Positions 32,606-45,114 of a stretch of 64,000 nt of DNA are shown here, in pieces. A program made the translations under genes and the position numbers. Position 1 is the stretch's first letter. Each line of letters opens with the position of its first letter. Below the pieces are notes generated by a model, which was not told where the DNA came from, did not search any database, and worked only from the letters and a program-made list of their open reading frames with translations. Origin of the DNA: Haematobia irritans (Eukaryota; Arthropoda; Insecta; Diptera; Muscidae); contig NC_134399.1 of the NCBI RefSeq assembly GCF_050003625.1, positions 221,644,975-221,708,974 of the forward strand, written 5' to 3'.

Positions 32606-35600
32606 TTATACCCACCACCATAGAATGGGGGTGGGTATAAAACATCGACATACTAATTTCCGACTATCTAAAGTATATATATTCTTGATAAGGGAGAAAT
32701 TCTAAGACGATATAAGCATGTCCGTCTGTCTGTTGTAATCACGCTACAGCCTTCAATAATGGCGCTATCGTCCTGAAATTTGGCACAGATTCGTTTTTTT
32801 TTGTTTGCAGGCAGGTCAAGTTCGCAGATGGGCTATATCGGTCCAAGTTTTGATATAGTCCCCATATAAATCGACCTCCCGATTTGGGGTCTTGGGCTTA
32901 TAAAAACCGTAGTTTTTATCCAATTTGCCTGAAATTGAAAATCTAGAGGTATTTTAGGACCATAAAGATGTGTGCGGAAAATGGTGCTTATTGGGTCCAT
33001 GTTTTGGTATAGCCCAAATATAGACCGATCTCCCGATTTTACTTCTTGGGCATCTAGAAACTTTATTTTCTATCCGATTTGCTTGAAATTGAAAATCCAG
33101 AAGTATTTTAAGATCACAAATAGGTGTGTGGCAAATGGGATGTATCGGTCCATATTTTGGTGTAGCCCCCATATAGACCGATCTCCCGACTTCATTTCTT
33201 GGGCTTCTAGAATCCGTAGTTTATATCCAATTTGCCTGAAATTGGAAATCTAGAGGTATTTTAAGACCATCAAAAGGTGTGCCGAAAATGGTGCCTATCG
33301 GTCCATGGTTTGGTATAGCCCCCATATAGACCGGACTCCCGACTTATTTCTTGGGCTTCTAGAATCCGTAGGTTTTATCCAATTTGCCTGAAATTTGAAA
33401 TCTAGAGGTATTTTAGGACCATAAAGATGTGTGCGGAAAATGGTGCTTATGGGTCCATGTTTTGGTATAGCCCCCATATAGACCGATCTCTCGATTTTAC
33501 TTCTTGGGCGTCTAGAAACTATATTTTCTATCCGATTTGCTTGAATTTGAAAATCCAGAGGTATTTTAAGATCACAAATAGGTGTGTCGCAAATGGGATG
33601 TATCGGTCCATATTTTGGTGTAGCCCCCATATAGACCGATCTTCCGACTTTATTTCTTGGGCTTCTAGAATCCGTAGTTTATATCCAATTTGCCTGAAAT
33701 TGGAAATCTAGAGGTATTTTAGGACCATAAAGATGTGTGCCGAAAATGGTGAGTACCGGTCCACGTTTTGATATAGCGCCCATATAGACCGATCTCCCGA
33801 TTTTAATTCTTGGGCTTCTAGAATCCGTAGTTTTTATCCAATTTGCCTGAAATTGGAAATCTAGAGGTGTTTTAGGACCATAAAGATGTGTGCGGAAAAT
33901 GGTGCTTATGGGTCCATGTTTTGGTATAGCCCCCATATAGACCGATCTCTCGATTTTACTTCTTGGGCGTTTAGAAACTATATTTTCTATCCGATTTGCT
34001 TGAAATTGAAAATCCAGAGGTATTTTAGGATCACAAATAGGTGTGTCGCAAATGGGATGTATCGGTCCATATTTTGGTGTAGCCCCCATATAGACCGATC
34101 TTCCGACTTTATTTCTTTGGCTTCTAGAATCCGTAGTTTATATCCAATTTGCCTGAAATTAGATATATAGAGGTATTTTAGGACCATCAAAAGGTGTGCC
34201 GAAAATGGTGCCTATCGGTCCATGTTTTGATATAGCCCCCATATAGACCGATCTCCCGATTTTACTTCTTGGGCTTCTAGAATCCGTAGTTTTTATCCAA
34301 TTTGCCTGAAATGAAAAATCTAGAGGTATTTTAGGACCATAAAGATGTGTGCCGAAAATGGTGAGTACCGGTCTACGTTTTGATATAGCGCCCATATAGA
34401 CCGATCTCCCGATTTTAATTCTTGGGCTTCTAGAATCCGTAGTTTTTATCCAATTTGCCTGAAATTGGAAATCTAGAGGTATTTTAGGACCATCAAAAGG
34501 TGTGCAGAAAATGGTGCCTATCGGTCCATGTTTTGGTATGGCCCCCATATAGAGCGGTCTCCCGACTTATTTCTTGGGCTTCCAGAATCCGTAGTTTTTA
34601 TCCAATTTGCCTGAAATTAGAAATCTAGAGGTATTTTAGGACCGTAAAGAGGTGTGTCGCAAATGTTTCGAATCGGTCCATGGTTTGGTATAGCCCCCAT
34701 ATAGACCGATCTCTCGATTTTACTTCTTGGGCGTCTAGAAACTATATTTTCCATCCGAGTTGCTTGAAATTGAAAATCCAGAGGTATTTTAAGATCACAA
34801 ATAGGTGTGTCGCAAATGGGATGTATCGGTCCATATTTTGGTGTAGCCCCCATTTAGACCGATCTTCCGACTTTATTTCTTTGGCTTCTAGAATCCGTAG
34901 TTTATATCCAATTTGCCTGAAATTGGATATCTAGAGGTATTTTAGGACCATCAAAAGGTGTGCCGAAAATGGTGCCCATCGGTCCATGTTTTGGTATAGC
35001 CCCCATATGGACCGATTTCCTGATTTGGCTTCTTGGGCGTCTAGAAAGTGTATTTTCTATCCGATTTGCCTGAAATTGGAAATCTAGTGGTACTCTAGGA
35101 CCATAAAGAGGTGTGCCGAAAATGGTGAGTATCGGTCCATGTTTTGATATAGCCCCCATATAGACCGATCTACCGATTTTACTTCTTGCACTTCTAGAAT
35201 CCGTAGTTTTTATCCAGTTTGCCTGAAATTGGAAATCTAGACGTATTTTGGGACCATAAATTGGTGTGCCGAAAATGGTGAGTATCGGTTCATGTTTTAA
35301 TATAGCCCCCATATAGACCGATCTCCCAATTTTACTTTTTGGGCTTCTAGAATCCGTAGTTTTTATCCAATGTGCCTCAAATCAGAAATCTAGAAGTATT
35401 CTGGGACCATAAAGACGTGTGTCGAAAATGGTGAGTGCCGGTCCATGTTTTGGTATAGTCCCCATATAGACCGATCTCCCGATTTTACTTCTTGGGCTTC
35501 TAGAATCCGTAGTTTTTATCCAATTTACCTCAAATCGGAAATCTAGAAGTATTCTAGGACCATAAAGACGTGTGTCGAAAATGGTGAGTCCCGGTCCATG

Positions 35601-36475
35601 TTTTGATTTAGCCCCCATATAGACCGATCACCCGATTTTACTTCTTGGGCTTCTAGAATCCGTAGTTTTTATCCAATTTGCCTGAAATTGGAAATCTAGA
35701 GGTATTCTAGGACCAAAAATTATAGAAACCGCAGTTTTTATCCGATTTGCCCAAAAATGTAAATATACTAGTATTTTAGACCCTCAAAAATCTGTATCGC
35801 ATTTATTTTTACCGGTCCATTTGCTAAGGCATCGATTTAGCTTCTTGAGGGTATACCCAAAGAAAAAATATTTTCCTCCGGAATGAAGTTTTAGAGAAAC
35901 GAAATTCCCCTTTTGTATAAAGTAATTTCGTTTAGAGCCAATTAATCCGAATTTTTGATAAGCGATTCAACAATTGTATCTAAAATTTGTGTCAAAAGAA
36001 AATTTTTCTTGTCTAAAATTTCGTTCCTCAGAAAAAAACTCTTCTTTCAGGGTATGGCAAGCTCACTGATAATGAAAATTGCTTGAAACTGAAAGTAAAA
36101 TTTCCAGATTTTATTCCTCATAATCCTTTAAATAATGGCGGAAAAATCTATAGATTTAAGATTTCAAATCAAGGCGTTATTTTACACGATGTATTTATGA
36201 TTTATCCAAAACTCAAACAAAATTGGTTGTTACAAATTCAGAATCTGATCTAGTCTTCATAGGTAGAATCTTTAAATTTTTTCTTCGGGAAGCGTACTGG
36301 TTGAACTGGTTTGCTTGGGAGAAGATTTGTCATCAAACCCCCTACAATTCTATATATTATCAAGTAACCCGCTAAGACGAAGATTTTTAAAATTATTATA
36401 TTTGATATATATTTGATTCATGGTTGTGGGTATTTAAGATTCGGCCCGGCCGAACTTACTGATGTATATACTTGT
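32606..36475 (+). mobile_element. DINE-1-like element, family B, complete, ~19 monomers
   Basis: The 5' hairpin TATACCCACCACC...GGTGGGTATA lies at 32607-32639. It is followed by CTAAAGTATATATATTCTTG, a (GTCY) tract at 32717-32733 and 19 monomer anchors from 32863 to 35616. The 3' block ends GTTGTGGGTATTTAAGATT, TTCGGCCCGGCCGAA and GTATATACTTG. This is the longest and cleanest family-B copy. Several monomers occur in near-identical runs (for example 33475-33780 against 33934-34240), pointing to recent amplification of two-to-three-monomer blocks. The open frames on both strands are repeat artefacts. Confidence 0.9.
32863..35700 (+). repeat. 153-bp tandem monomers (family B)
   Basis: Anchors (CATATAGACCGATC or variant) fall at 32863, 33017, 33170, 33323, 33475, 33628, 33781, 33934, 34087, 34240, 34393, 34546, 34698, 34851, 35004, 35157, 35310, 35463 and 35616. 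Every spacing is 152, 153 or 154 bp, despite base substitutions throughout. Confidence 0.95.
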
Positions 36476-37585
36476 TTTATTTTCCTTATCATTTTTTTTT
36501 TAATTTTAACATTTTTTAAATTGTTTTCTATGCATTATGTAATCGTAAATTGTTATAGGATTCCATTAAATGGTCGATTATTTCATGGACATTGGATCCT
36601 AAATTTATGACCATTAACTATTTGCCATTTTATGCATACTAAGTCAATGTCGTTGGTACATTCATTTATTCATGAACCACTGCCTATTCTCAATAAGCGG
36701 CTCACACACATATTTGCTCAACTGCGTAGTCATTCAGTGTAATGGATTTTTGTGTTTGGCATTTCAAAAAATGTCCATACGATTTGTTTTGGGCTCTGAA
36801 AAATGTCCATTGATAAACAGCAAAAATGTCCATTGACCAATGCACCATGGGTTGAGAAGGAAATAAAAGAGGAGCTCGTAACAGTGAAGTTTGTATATGA
36901 ACCAAGTATGAGTATGTGACGCAATAATGGACCCCTTGAAAATAAGCCCCAAAACCCAAATGAAACAGGTCGACACTTCATAATGAATATGAGCCCCATG
37001 AAAATGATCCCCAATAAAATGTATCTGAAGCATGAAAATCGATCCCAAAATAAAATTTGGGCTAGTTTTTACTTTTGATGGAAAAAATATGAAGTTTTAG
37101 GAAACAATACCAACTATGTGGTACTCAGTACGAATCTCTTGGGAAGAGCGTTACCCCATTTTGGACTCTGCCAATAAAAGAAAATCTTAAACCCCGGCCA
37201 AACGCCCGCCACTCGAATAACAAATCTGAGGTAATACTATTCAGAACAACAAAAGTGTGTATTATTGTCAAATCTCGGACAATTTCAAAAAGGAAATTGG
37301 GGTTTATTTTCATATTGTGAACCGGCCCCAAAAATAAAATGAAGTTACTCCCAAAGAAACATAAAAATTCGGTGTTGGTGTTTTACATATAATTTTTGGG
37401 GTCCTATTTATTTATTTATTTATGGGGTCCATAATTATATCGCCTGAATATGTAACGTGGTTTTATTTTTTGGTAGGAAAAACTCAATCATAAGAATCCC
37501 CTAAACTTTTCCGAATACGGAATTTATTGATGGCAAGTAAGAAGTGGGGTTCATAATGAGAATCAAACAGATTTTTCGACTTTTT
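36476..37585. other. spacer with recurring GGGGTCCATAATGA-like words
   Basis: No terminus or exon recognised. From about 36770 to 37570, short words such as CCCCATGAAAATGA, CCCCAATAAAATG, ATCCCAAAATAAAATTTGGG and GGGGTTCATAATGAGAATC recur in both orientations, and ATTTATTTATTTAT lies near 37404. It may be a decayed repeat family I do not know. Confidence 0.4.
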
Positions 37586-37876
37586 CACACAAAAATTTTT
37601 TTTTCTGATTCAATCACGAAATTAATTGATCAAATTAATTTTTTAATTGAAATGTCTTCAATCACAGAAATGATAGTATCAATTAAAAAATTAATTGACA
37701 GTCAATTAAAAAATTAATTGATCCAATTAAATATTTAATTGATACTATTAATTTGTGTGACTGATTTTTATTTCAATTAAAAAATTTGTTAAATCAATTA
37801 AATTTTTAATTGAATATTTTTTTAAACTCAATTAAGATTTTAATGGCAAAAATTTTCGTGAAAAATTTTTCTGTGT
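37586..37876. mobile_element. AT-rich palindromic MITE (ATTAATTG family)
   Basis: Ends CACACAAAAATTTTTTTTTC and, inverted, ACACAGAAAAATTTTTC. The interior is full of TTAATTGA/TCAATTAA motifs and the shared GAAATGTCTTCAATCACAGA. Same family as 53747-54012, which is better preserved. Confidence 0.75.
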
Positions 37877-38209
37877 TCGCAATTTGATAAAGTCCACTTT
37901 CGACTATTCTGGTTATGCAAAAATTGACTATCCTAATATTTCCCAATTTGTAAAAGCCAATTTACTCATTTTTTTTAATTTTAAATACTCGACATTCTAA
38001 ATCTACATCCTGTTTCGACTTTCCACTTATTTTGTTAAAATTCAATTAGTCGATTTTATTCAAGACGAAAAGCCGATTTTGTTAATATACAATTTTTTGT
38101 TTAATCGTTTTAATCGATTTTCAAAAAAAATCTAAAGTTAATTAGTCGAATTTGAAGATTGCAATAAATCGACTTTGCCTTTTCAACAGATAGTTGGCTC
38201 AGTGTTGGA
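37877..38209. other. AT-rich spacer
   Basis: Repeated CGATTTT/CGACTTT-like words but no recognised element. It ends at the 8-bp target duplication (38210-38217) of the next element. Confidence 0.4.
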
Positions 38210-38374
38210 ATTGTAGACACTGTTGCCACAGTTGATAGAATTCTATCAAAATTAATAGATTTCATACTGTTTGGTAGATTGGTAAAATTCTAGTTTTGGT
38301 AGATTTTGGTAAACTATACCTCCCCAACTAAGAGGTGCTTTAAATTTTTTTATAAACATATACAAATTTAAAAA

Positions 38375-38955
38375 ATGTTCTCCAGCAATAAAATTTTGAC
38401 AAAATTTTCTATAGAATAAAATGTTTTATAGAAATAGAATTTTAACAAAATTTTCTATAGAAATAAATTTTTAACAAAATTTTCCATAGATACACATAAA
38501 ATTTTGACAAAATTTTCTTAAGAAATACAATTTTGACAAAATTTTCTATAGAATAAAATGTTCTAAATAAATAAACTTTTTACAAAATTTTCTATGGAAA
38601 TACAATTTTAACAAAATTTTCCATAAAAATAAAATTTTAACAAAATTTTCTATAGAAAAAAAATTAACAAAATTTTCTATAGAAATAAAATTTAAAAAAA
38701 AATTTCCATAGATATAAAATTTTGACAAAATTTTCTTAAAAATACAATTTTGACAAAATTTTCTTTAGAAATACAATTTTGACAAAATATTCTATAAAAA
38801 TATAATTTTGACAAAATTTTAACAATAGAAATAAAATGGCAAAATTTTCTCTAGAAATGAAATTTGGACAAACTTTTCTATAGAAACTATATTTTTAGAA
38901 AATTTGGTATACGAATAAAATGTTGATAAAATATCTTATAGGAATAAAATTTTCT
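38375..38955 (+). repeat. 29-bp minisatellite array
   Basis: About 20 diverged copies of the GACAAAATTTTCTATAGAAA unit inside the TIR element starting at 38218. Confidence 0.9.
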
Positions 38956-40459
38956 TTATATGTAATAGGTGTGTTCCTTTACTGTACTCGTAGTAAAAAG
39001 TAGTAAAAGAGAGAAATATTGAAAATCCTCTCAGATTTCTATATTTGTTAAATGTACAGGAACGAAAATATAGTAAAAATTGTAAAAATGTCAAATAAAA
39101 AACAAAAGAAACATTATGATTTGAATAAATATTTTCAAAACATGTAGGTAAATTAAATACTTTTATATCGAAATTTGTTTTTGACAAATGGCAGATTTTT
39201 TGCAGGAAACTGTGAAATCCTTATTACGATAGAAAGAAGCTATGGTTTTTACTTTGTTATAAAAAGTACTCCTTTTGCAAAATTTTTAATCAAAGTAAGA
39301 CTCTGGGCCATAAAGTAGAGTAATAGCGCATATTATCAGTATCTTATAAGGTGGGGTTTTTCATTCCGTTTGTAACACATACAAATAACGAATTCTGACT
39401 ATAGAAAGTATATATAGTCTTGATCAGGGAGAAATTATAAGACGATGTCTCTCTGTCTGGCTATCTGTTGTAATCAGGCTACTTTCTTCAATAATGAACC
39501 TATAGTGCTGAAATTTTAACAGACACTTTTATTCTACATGCAGGTCAATTTTGAAGATGGGACTACTTCGGCCTAAGTTTCGATTTTGCTTCCATATGAA
39601 CCGACCCCCGAATTGGGGTATTCATGACATAGACATTAAAACTTTCATCCGATTTGCATGAAATTCAAAACGTAGAGGTACTTTTGGTCCATTAAAGGGT
39701 TGCCGAATTTGGTGTGAGTCGGTCAATGTTTTGGTACTTTTTTCGAAACAAGTGGTATTGGTTCGGCATTGTTTTGAAATTCCAAATTGTGGAGTCTACA
39801 CGTTAAATCTAAAGCACAAAGGTGCACAAAATGTTCCTCCAGAATACGTAGAATTTTATAAGGAATGTAGTCCTTCTAGACTCAAAATGCAGACCCCACT
39901 TTGTTCAAATTTTGCAAACAAAAAATAAATTGTAAGACCCTATCTCGCAAATATTAGATATAGTTTATAAGTTGTATCCAGCAAAGCAAAAATCATGAAA
40001 ATCGGTGCATAATTGCGCGTTTGCCAAGTAACACTAAATTGCATACATCCGAGGTGTCCAACTTCCAACGTCTATAGACCAGCCCGTGAATCGACTAGGG
40101 ACCTACAAACCTCCAAATATAGAGAAAAACATTTCAGCTTTGGCACAAAGAAAAAATTATGATGATATCTTAATCAATTAAAAAGTTACAGATTTATTTC
40201 CAAAAACAAGCGATTTGGAACTACTTTAGTTTGGAAAATGTGAAAACAAATAATTACTTTTGCCATGACATATCTACAACTTTTACTCGAAAGAATTTGT
40301 CGAGTAACTTGTAGTAAAAAAATTTTAAAAGAGACATGCATTTTGACATTGTTCTCTTAAAATTGTTTACTACTTGTTTACTACTAAAATTGTTTACTGA
40401 GGAACGGTTTCTAGTAAAAACTAGTAAAAGTAGTAACTAGTAGTACGTAAAGGAACACA
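38956..40459. other. non-array interior of the hAT-like element
   Basis: Holds GTAGTAAAAG-type words near 38993 and 40430 (AAAGTAGTAACTAGTAGTACG), which may mark one inserted sequence. A degenerate DINE-B fragment occupies 39345-39735. The open stretch at 39731-39928 (NCGVYTLNLKHK...) has no family I recognise and is probably chance. Confidence 0.4.
39345..39735 (+). mobile_element. degenerate DINE-B 5' fragment
   Basis: TTCCGTTTGTAACACATACA, AAAGTATATATAGTCTTGAT, a decayed GTCTCTCTGTCTGG tract and CCATATGAACCGACCCCCG are in the order of the DINE-B 5' region. The hairpin is lost. Confidence 0.7.
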
Positions 40460-42125
40460 ACTAATTTTTTCTATATAAATAAAATTTTGACAAAATCTTC
40501 TAAAGAAATAAAATTTTTATAAAAATTTTATATAGAAATAAAATTTTGACAACATTTTCTATAGAAATTAAATTTTGACAAAATTTTCTATGCAAATAAA
40601 ATGTTCACAAAATTTTCTATGAATATAAAATTTTCACAAAATTTTACATCGAAATAAAATTTTGAAAAAATTTTTTAAAGAAACAATATTTTGAGAAAAT
40701 TTTGAATACAAATAAAATTTAAGCAAAATTTTCTATACAAATACAATTTAGACAAAATTTTCTAGAAAAATAAAATAATGAGAAATTTTGCTATAGAAGT
40801 AAAATTTAGAAAAATTTTCTATAGAAATAAAATGTTGAGAAAATTTTAACAATTTTTGTAGAAAATGACACAATGTTCTATTGAAATGGAGTTTGGACAA
40901 AATTTTCTATAGAAATGAAATGTGGACAAAATTTTCTATAGAAAATATATTTTTAGAAAATTTGGTATACAAATGAAATTTGAAAAAAATTCTTACAGGA
41001 ATACAATTTTGACAAAATTTTGCGTATAAATAAAATTTAGACAAAATTTTCTATAGAAATACAATTTTGACATAATTTTCTATAGAAATAAAATTTTAAG
41101 AAAATTTTCTATAGAAATACAATTTTGAGAAAATTTTCTATAGAAATACAATTCTGACAAAATTTTCTATAGAAATAAAATTTTCACAAAATTTTGTATA
41201 GAAATAGAATTTTGACAAAATTATCTATAGAAATAAAATTTTGACAAAATTTTGTATAGAAATAGAATTTTGACAAAATTGTCTATAGGAATAAAATTTT
41301 AACAAAATTTTCTATAGAAATTAAATTTTGACAAAATTCTCTATAGAAATACAATTTTGACAAAATTTTCAATAGAAAAAAATTTTTGACAAAATTTTCT
41401 ATATAAATAAAATTTTTTATAAAATGTTTTATAGAAATAAAATTTTAACACAATTTTTTATAGAAATAAAATTTTGACAAAATCTTCTATAGAAATAATA
41501 TATTACAAAAATTTTCCAAAGAAATAGAATTGTGACAAAATTTTTTATAGAAATACAATTTTGACAACATTTTCTATAGAAATATAATTTTGACAACATT
41601 TTCTATAGAAATAAAATTTTGACTAAATCTTCTATAGAAATAAAATATTAACAGAATTTTCTAAAGAAATACAATTTTGACAAAATTTTCTATAGAAATA
41701 AAATTTTCACAAAATTTTCTATAGAAATAAAATTTTCACAAAATTTTCTATAGAAATAAAATTTTGACAAAGTTTTCTATATAAATAAAATTTAGACAAA
41801 AATTTCTATATAAATAAAATTTTGACAAAAAAATTCTATAAAATAAAATTTTGACAAAATCTTCTATAGAAATAAAATCTTTACAAAATTTTTCTATAGA
41901 AATACAATTGTGATAAAATTTTCTATAGAAATACAATTTTGACAACATTTTCTATAGAAATAAAATTTTGAGAAAATTTTCTATAGAATATAAAATGTTC
42001 ACAAAATTTTCTATGAAAATAAAATTTTCACAAAATTTTCTATAGAAATAATATTTTGAGAAAATTTTGTATATAAATAAAATTTAAGCAAAGTTTTTAT
42101 ATAAATAAAAAGAAATAAAATGTTG
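40460..42125 (+). repeat. 29-bp minisatellite array
   Basis: About 57 copies of the unit with GACAAAATTTTCTATAGAAA, including runs where GAC is replaced by CAC (TTTTCACAAAATTTTC). Inside the element 38218-42294. Confidence 0.9.
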
Positions 42126-42479
42126 AAAATTGTTTATGAAAGAAATTGTGGCTATATACACAAAAAATGTAGCATACTAATCTCAAAAATTTGATTGAAA
42201 AACTTCGAAATAAGATTTTTTAAATTTGGTACATTTTTTTCTAAAATTTTCTTGAAAATTTGATAGATTATTTTGGGCAGGATTGGCAACCGTAATTGCA
42301 GACCGATGCAGATCTTTAACTACATATCGAAGTCTCAGCGTTTGATTTCAAGTCAGTGTTTGAAATAGACATCTCTCGCTTTTGAGTAGATAAGGAAAAA
42401 TCCAGTTTTTGAGTAACGAATCAATTTTCGAATTTTTATCAAAAGCGTCGAGTTAATTTTTGATAACTTCAAACACTTT

Positions 42480-42600
42480 TATGTGGTTTCACCGTAATAT
42501 GAAACACCCTTCGGACAAGGCTATAAAGAGGAGGTCTGTAATAATTGAGCAACTAGGGTTGGGGTTTGGGCAACTCTAGTGTTTCACTCTGCCAACTGAC
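42480..42600 (+). mobile_element. SINE body relic
   Basis: GTGGTTTCACCGTAATATGA, ACCCTTCGGACAAGGCTATA and AAGAGGAGGTC match the middle of the SINE at 20867 with substitutions. Head and tail are missing. Confidence 0.65.
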
Positions 42601-43040
42601 AGCTCTATCGTAAAGCTTGGAATTTTTTAGGTTCTCAGAACTTTTTGACATACCAGCGCTATTTGTCTAGTTTACAACAATGTAAAAGTTTTATCTTGTC
42701 CAAATCGTGAACTATTTTGTACAACTTTCGACTCAACAACTCGATAAACCTAATTCAATTTTTGTCAATGAAACTTCGTCAAGGACCAGTGATTATCGTT
42801 GTTAGGGTAAACTGAACCGAGGTCATAGCTCATCCAAGATTCACTCCGATGGGTCATGCGTCGTATAGTCCTGACTTGGCACCGAATGGTTTTCTACACC
42901 TGAAGAAGCGGTTAATGCGTTCAGAATACATTTTTTTGAGACGCCTCAATCAGAGTGGCAAAAGTGCTTTGACAATTGATTCAAATGCAAAAGTGTATAG
43001 ATCTTAATAGGGAATATTTTGAAAAACAGTAGAGTTATGT
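42601..43040 (+). pseudogene. mariner relic with large internal deletion
   Basis: A start-like MKLRQGPVI segment (from about 42769) resembles that at 2750. It is followed after a short degenerate stretch by MGHASYSPDLAPNGF, the mariner region holding the last catalytic aspartate, then ETPQSEWQKCFDN and MQKCIDLNREYFEKQ at the C terminus. Stops (TGA after CFDN) and frameshifts break it. Most of the DNA-binding domain and the first catalytic aspartate are deleted. Confidence 0.75.
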
Positions 43041-44643
43041 TCGTTGACTAGTACTTGTTTTTGCTCTCTAATCCCGAAATAGAAAAGGCAACCCTCGTAT
43101 ACACCATGCTCTTTGCTCTTCATCTATCCAGTTGTGGCTCAGTGATTTCCCTCTGGTATCTGTTCAGGGGTTCCAATTTCCCAGTTATGCTGTCAGAATA
43201 TCTCGTTCCGAATGTAGTGATCAAGTTTTTTATCTCCCATTGATTTAATGCATCAAAAATCTGTCATTAGCCCCATAGTGCATTGGCCCAAATACGTCCA
43301 ACGCATTTTGAAATATTTATTAATGTTCGAATAGCAAATGAAGGGGTCGAGTATATCAACATCATCATAATTCCCATTGAGGTACATTTGGTAATTTCAA
43401 GGATCATTCATTGAAATTTATGGATAATTTGAATTCACAAATGAAAAAGGTCATTGAGAAGAGCATAGAGCAGTTGTGCTGGCTCGAAGCATACATATAT
43501 GAAAATGCAAGTGTGTCATATATGCCTGGGTCCATCAAATGACCAAACTAAAACTGTATATTTGTGTGTTTACATTTAAGCCAGTATATACCAATATGTT
43601 GAACATTTCCTAAAGTATAAACGAAAGTTTATTCTTTTGTCGCAAAATGGACATTAGACATTAGTCACAGAATCTATAATGAGAAAAAAAAACCGAAATA
43701 CTACCCAACAGTACACGGACTGTATATACGAGTAGTTATATAAAAAAATAATAATTCTGTACCTAAAAAAGCCAAAGTCCAAAGCCACAATTCAAATGTT
43801 TTATATAAATACACCTGTCTCTACTTCACAAAGGCTTATCGAAAATGTGGTTATGTCAAATTAAAATGTTGTGGTATAACAAATTTATAAAAATAATTAA
43901 CAAAATTATTGTTTAATATTTAACTTAAACCACATCGTATTTTCCTATTCATATTTATCACTCATAAATCAACAATATAAGCTTATTTAAGATTTTCCTT
44001 TTAGATGTTTCCAACCAGCACCAGAATGATAACTTCATAAGTAAATTGATTAGCAGTCTCATTTTCCTATCATTACAGTAATTTATTGGATTTCACACAT
44101 CTCTTGTTCTTCTTCTTCTTCGAAAGTAGATGACATCAGTGAACATTGAAAACGACAATAATCTCAATAATAAGAAAAACAAATGTCAATTACATCAAAT
44201 GATTAAGCAATAGACGAAAGGAAATAGGAGACTTGATACGAACAAAACCAAGAAACAAAAAACGACACAAGATTTTTCAATGCCAACACACATGAATAGA
44301 TGGAAATAATTTCCTGATTTATGAAATTATCAATGGAATTGAATTAAATTGTAAGGAATTGAATAGCATAGCGGATGTTTACATATACACATACATATCA
44401 GTTACTAATCATTTAGAGACGTTCTTATTCTCCCTACTGTAGTAGCTTACAGTGCATTTGTATATGTTATAGAGGCTCCCTTGATTGACGTTGGCGTTAG
44501 CACATGAATATATACGGGAAATTCCGCGAAAGCTGAGAGGGCGACTTCTGGAAAAATCGAAAACTTTGGCAACCAATTGCAGGCAAACAAAATTAAATTG
44601 CCAGCAATTTAAAAATTGCGAATTTAAAAGAAAATCAAATCAA
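43041..44643. other. unique intron-like DNA
   Basis: No repeat family or terminus recognised. Several open stretches were considered and none has a splice-flanked exon or a protein signature I recognise. It is probably deep intron of the receptor gene. Confidence 0.45.
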
Positions 44644-45114
44644 ACTAACTCTTGTCTGAAACGCTTTATAGAAAATTTTGTCAAAACTTTTTTATATAAA
44701 AAATTTTGTAAAAAAAATTATTTCTATTGAAAATGTTCTTATTTCTATATTTTTTTGCGTTTCAAACAAACTAACTCTTGTCTGAAACGCATTATAGAAA
44801 ATTTTGTCAAAACTTTTTTATATAAAAAATTTTATAAAAATTTTATTTCTATTGAAAATATTCTTATTTCTTATGTTTTTAATCGAGCTATAGCCGAAAC
44901 TATGAAAAGTATTGCTTAAAAATTTAATTTCTACAGAAAATTTTGTCCACATTTTATTTCTATAGAAAATTTGTACAAAATTTTATTTCTATGGAATATT
45001 TTGTCTACATTTTATCCATATGAACATTTTAACAACATTTTATATCTATGGAAAATTTTGTCAAAATTTTATCTCTACGAAAATTTTGTCAACATTTTAT
45101 TTTTATAGAAATGC
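44644..45114 (-). repeat. 29-bp minisatellite fragment with 126-bp duplication
   Basis: ACTAACTCTTGTCTGAAACG at 44644 recurs at 44770, each followed by the same few minisatellite units. Further units (GTCAAAATTTTATCTCTACG and similar) run to 45110, where TAGAAATGC abuts the hexamer array. Confidence 0.8.

Larger units (their letters stand above)
38218..42294 (+). mobile_element. hAT-like TIR element carrying 29-bp minisatellite (copy 1)
   Basis: The left end CACTGTTGCCACAGTTG and right end GGATTGGCAACCGTA give an inverted GGTTGCCA core. Flanking 8-bp sequences ATTGTAGA (38210-38217) and ATTGCAGA (42295-42302) differ by one base, as expected of an aged hAT-type target duplication. Inside, a left module with TTTGGTAGATTGGTAAAAT leads to 29-bp arrays (38375-38955 and 40460-42125). 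A DINE-B fragment and about 700 bp of other DNA lie between them. No transposase. It was probably mobilised in trans. Confidence 0.75.

Noticed and set aside
39731..39928. Possible small gene (NCGVYTLNLKHKGAQN...)
   Set aside because: 65 codons, no family match that I know, starts in a DINE-B fragment and lies inside a transposon interior.
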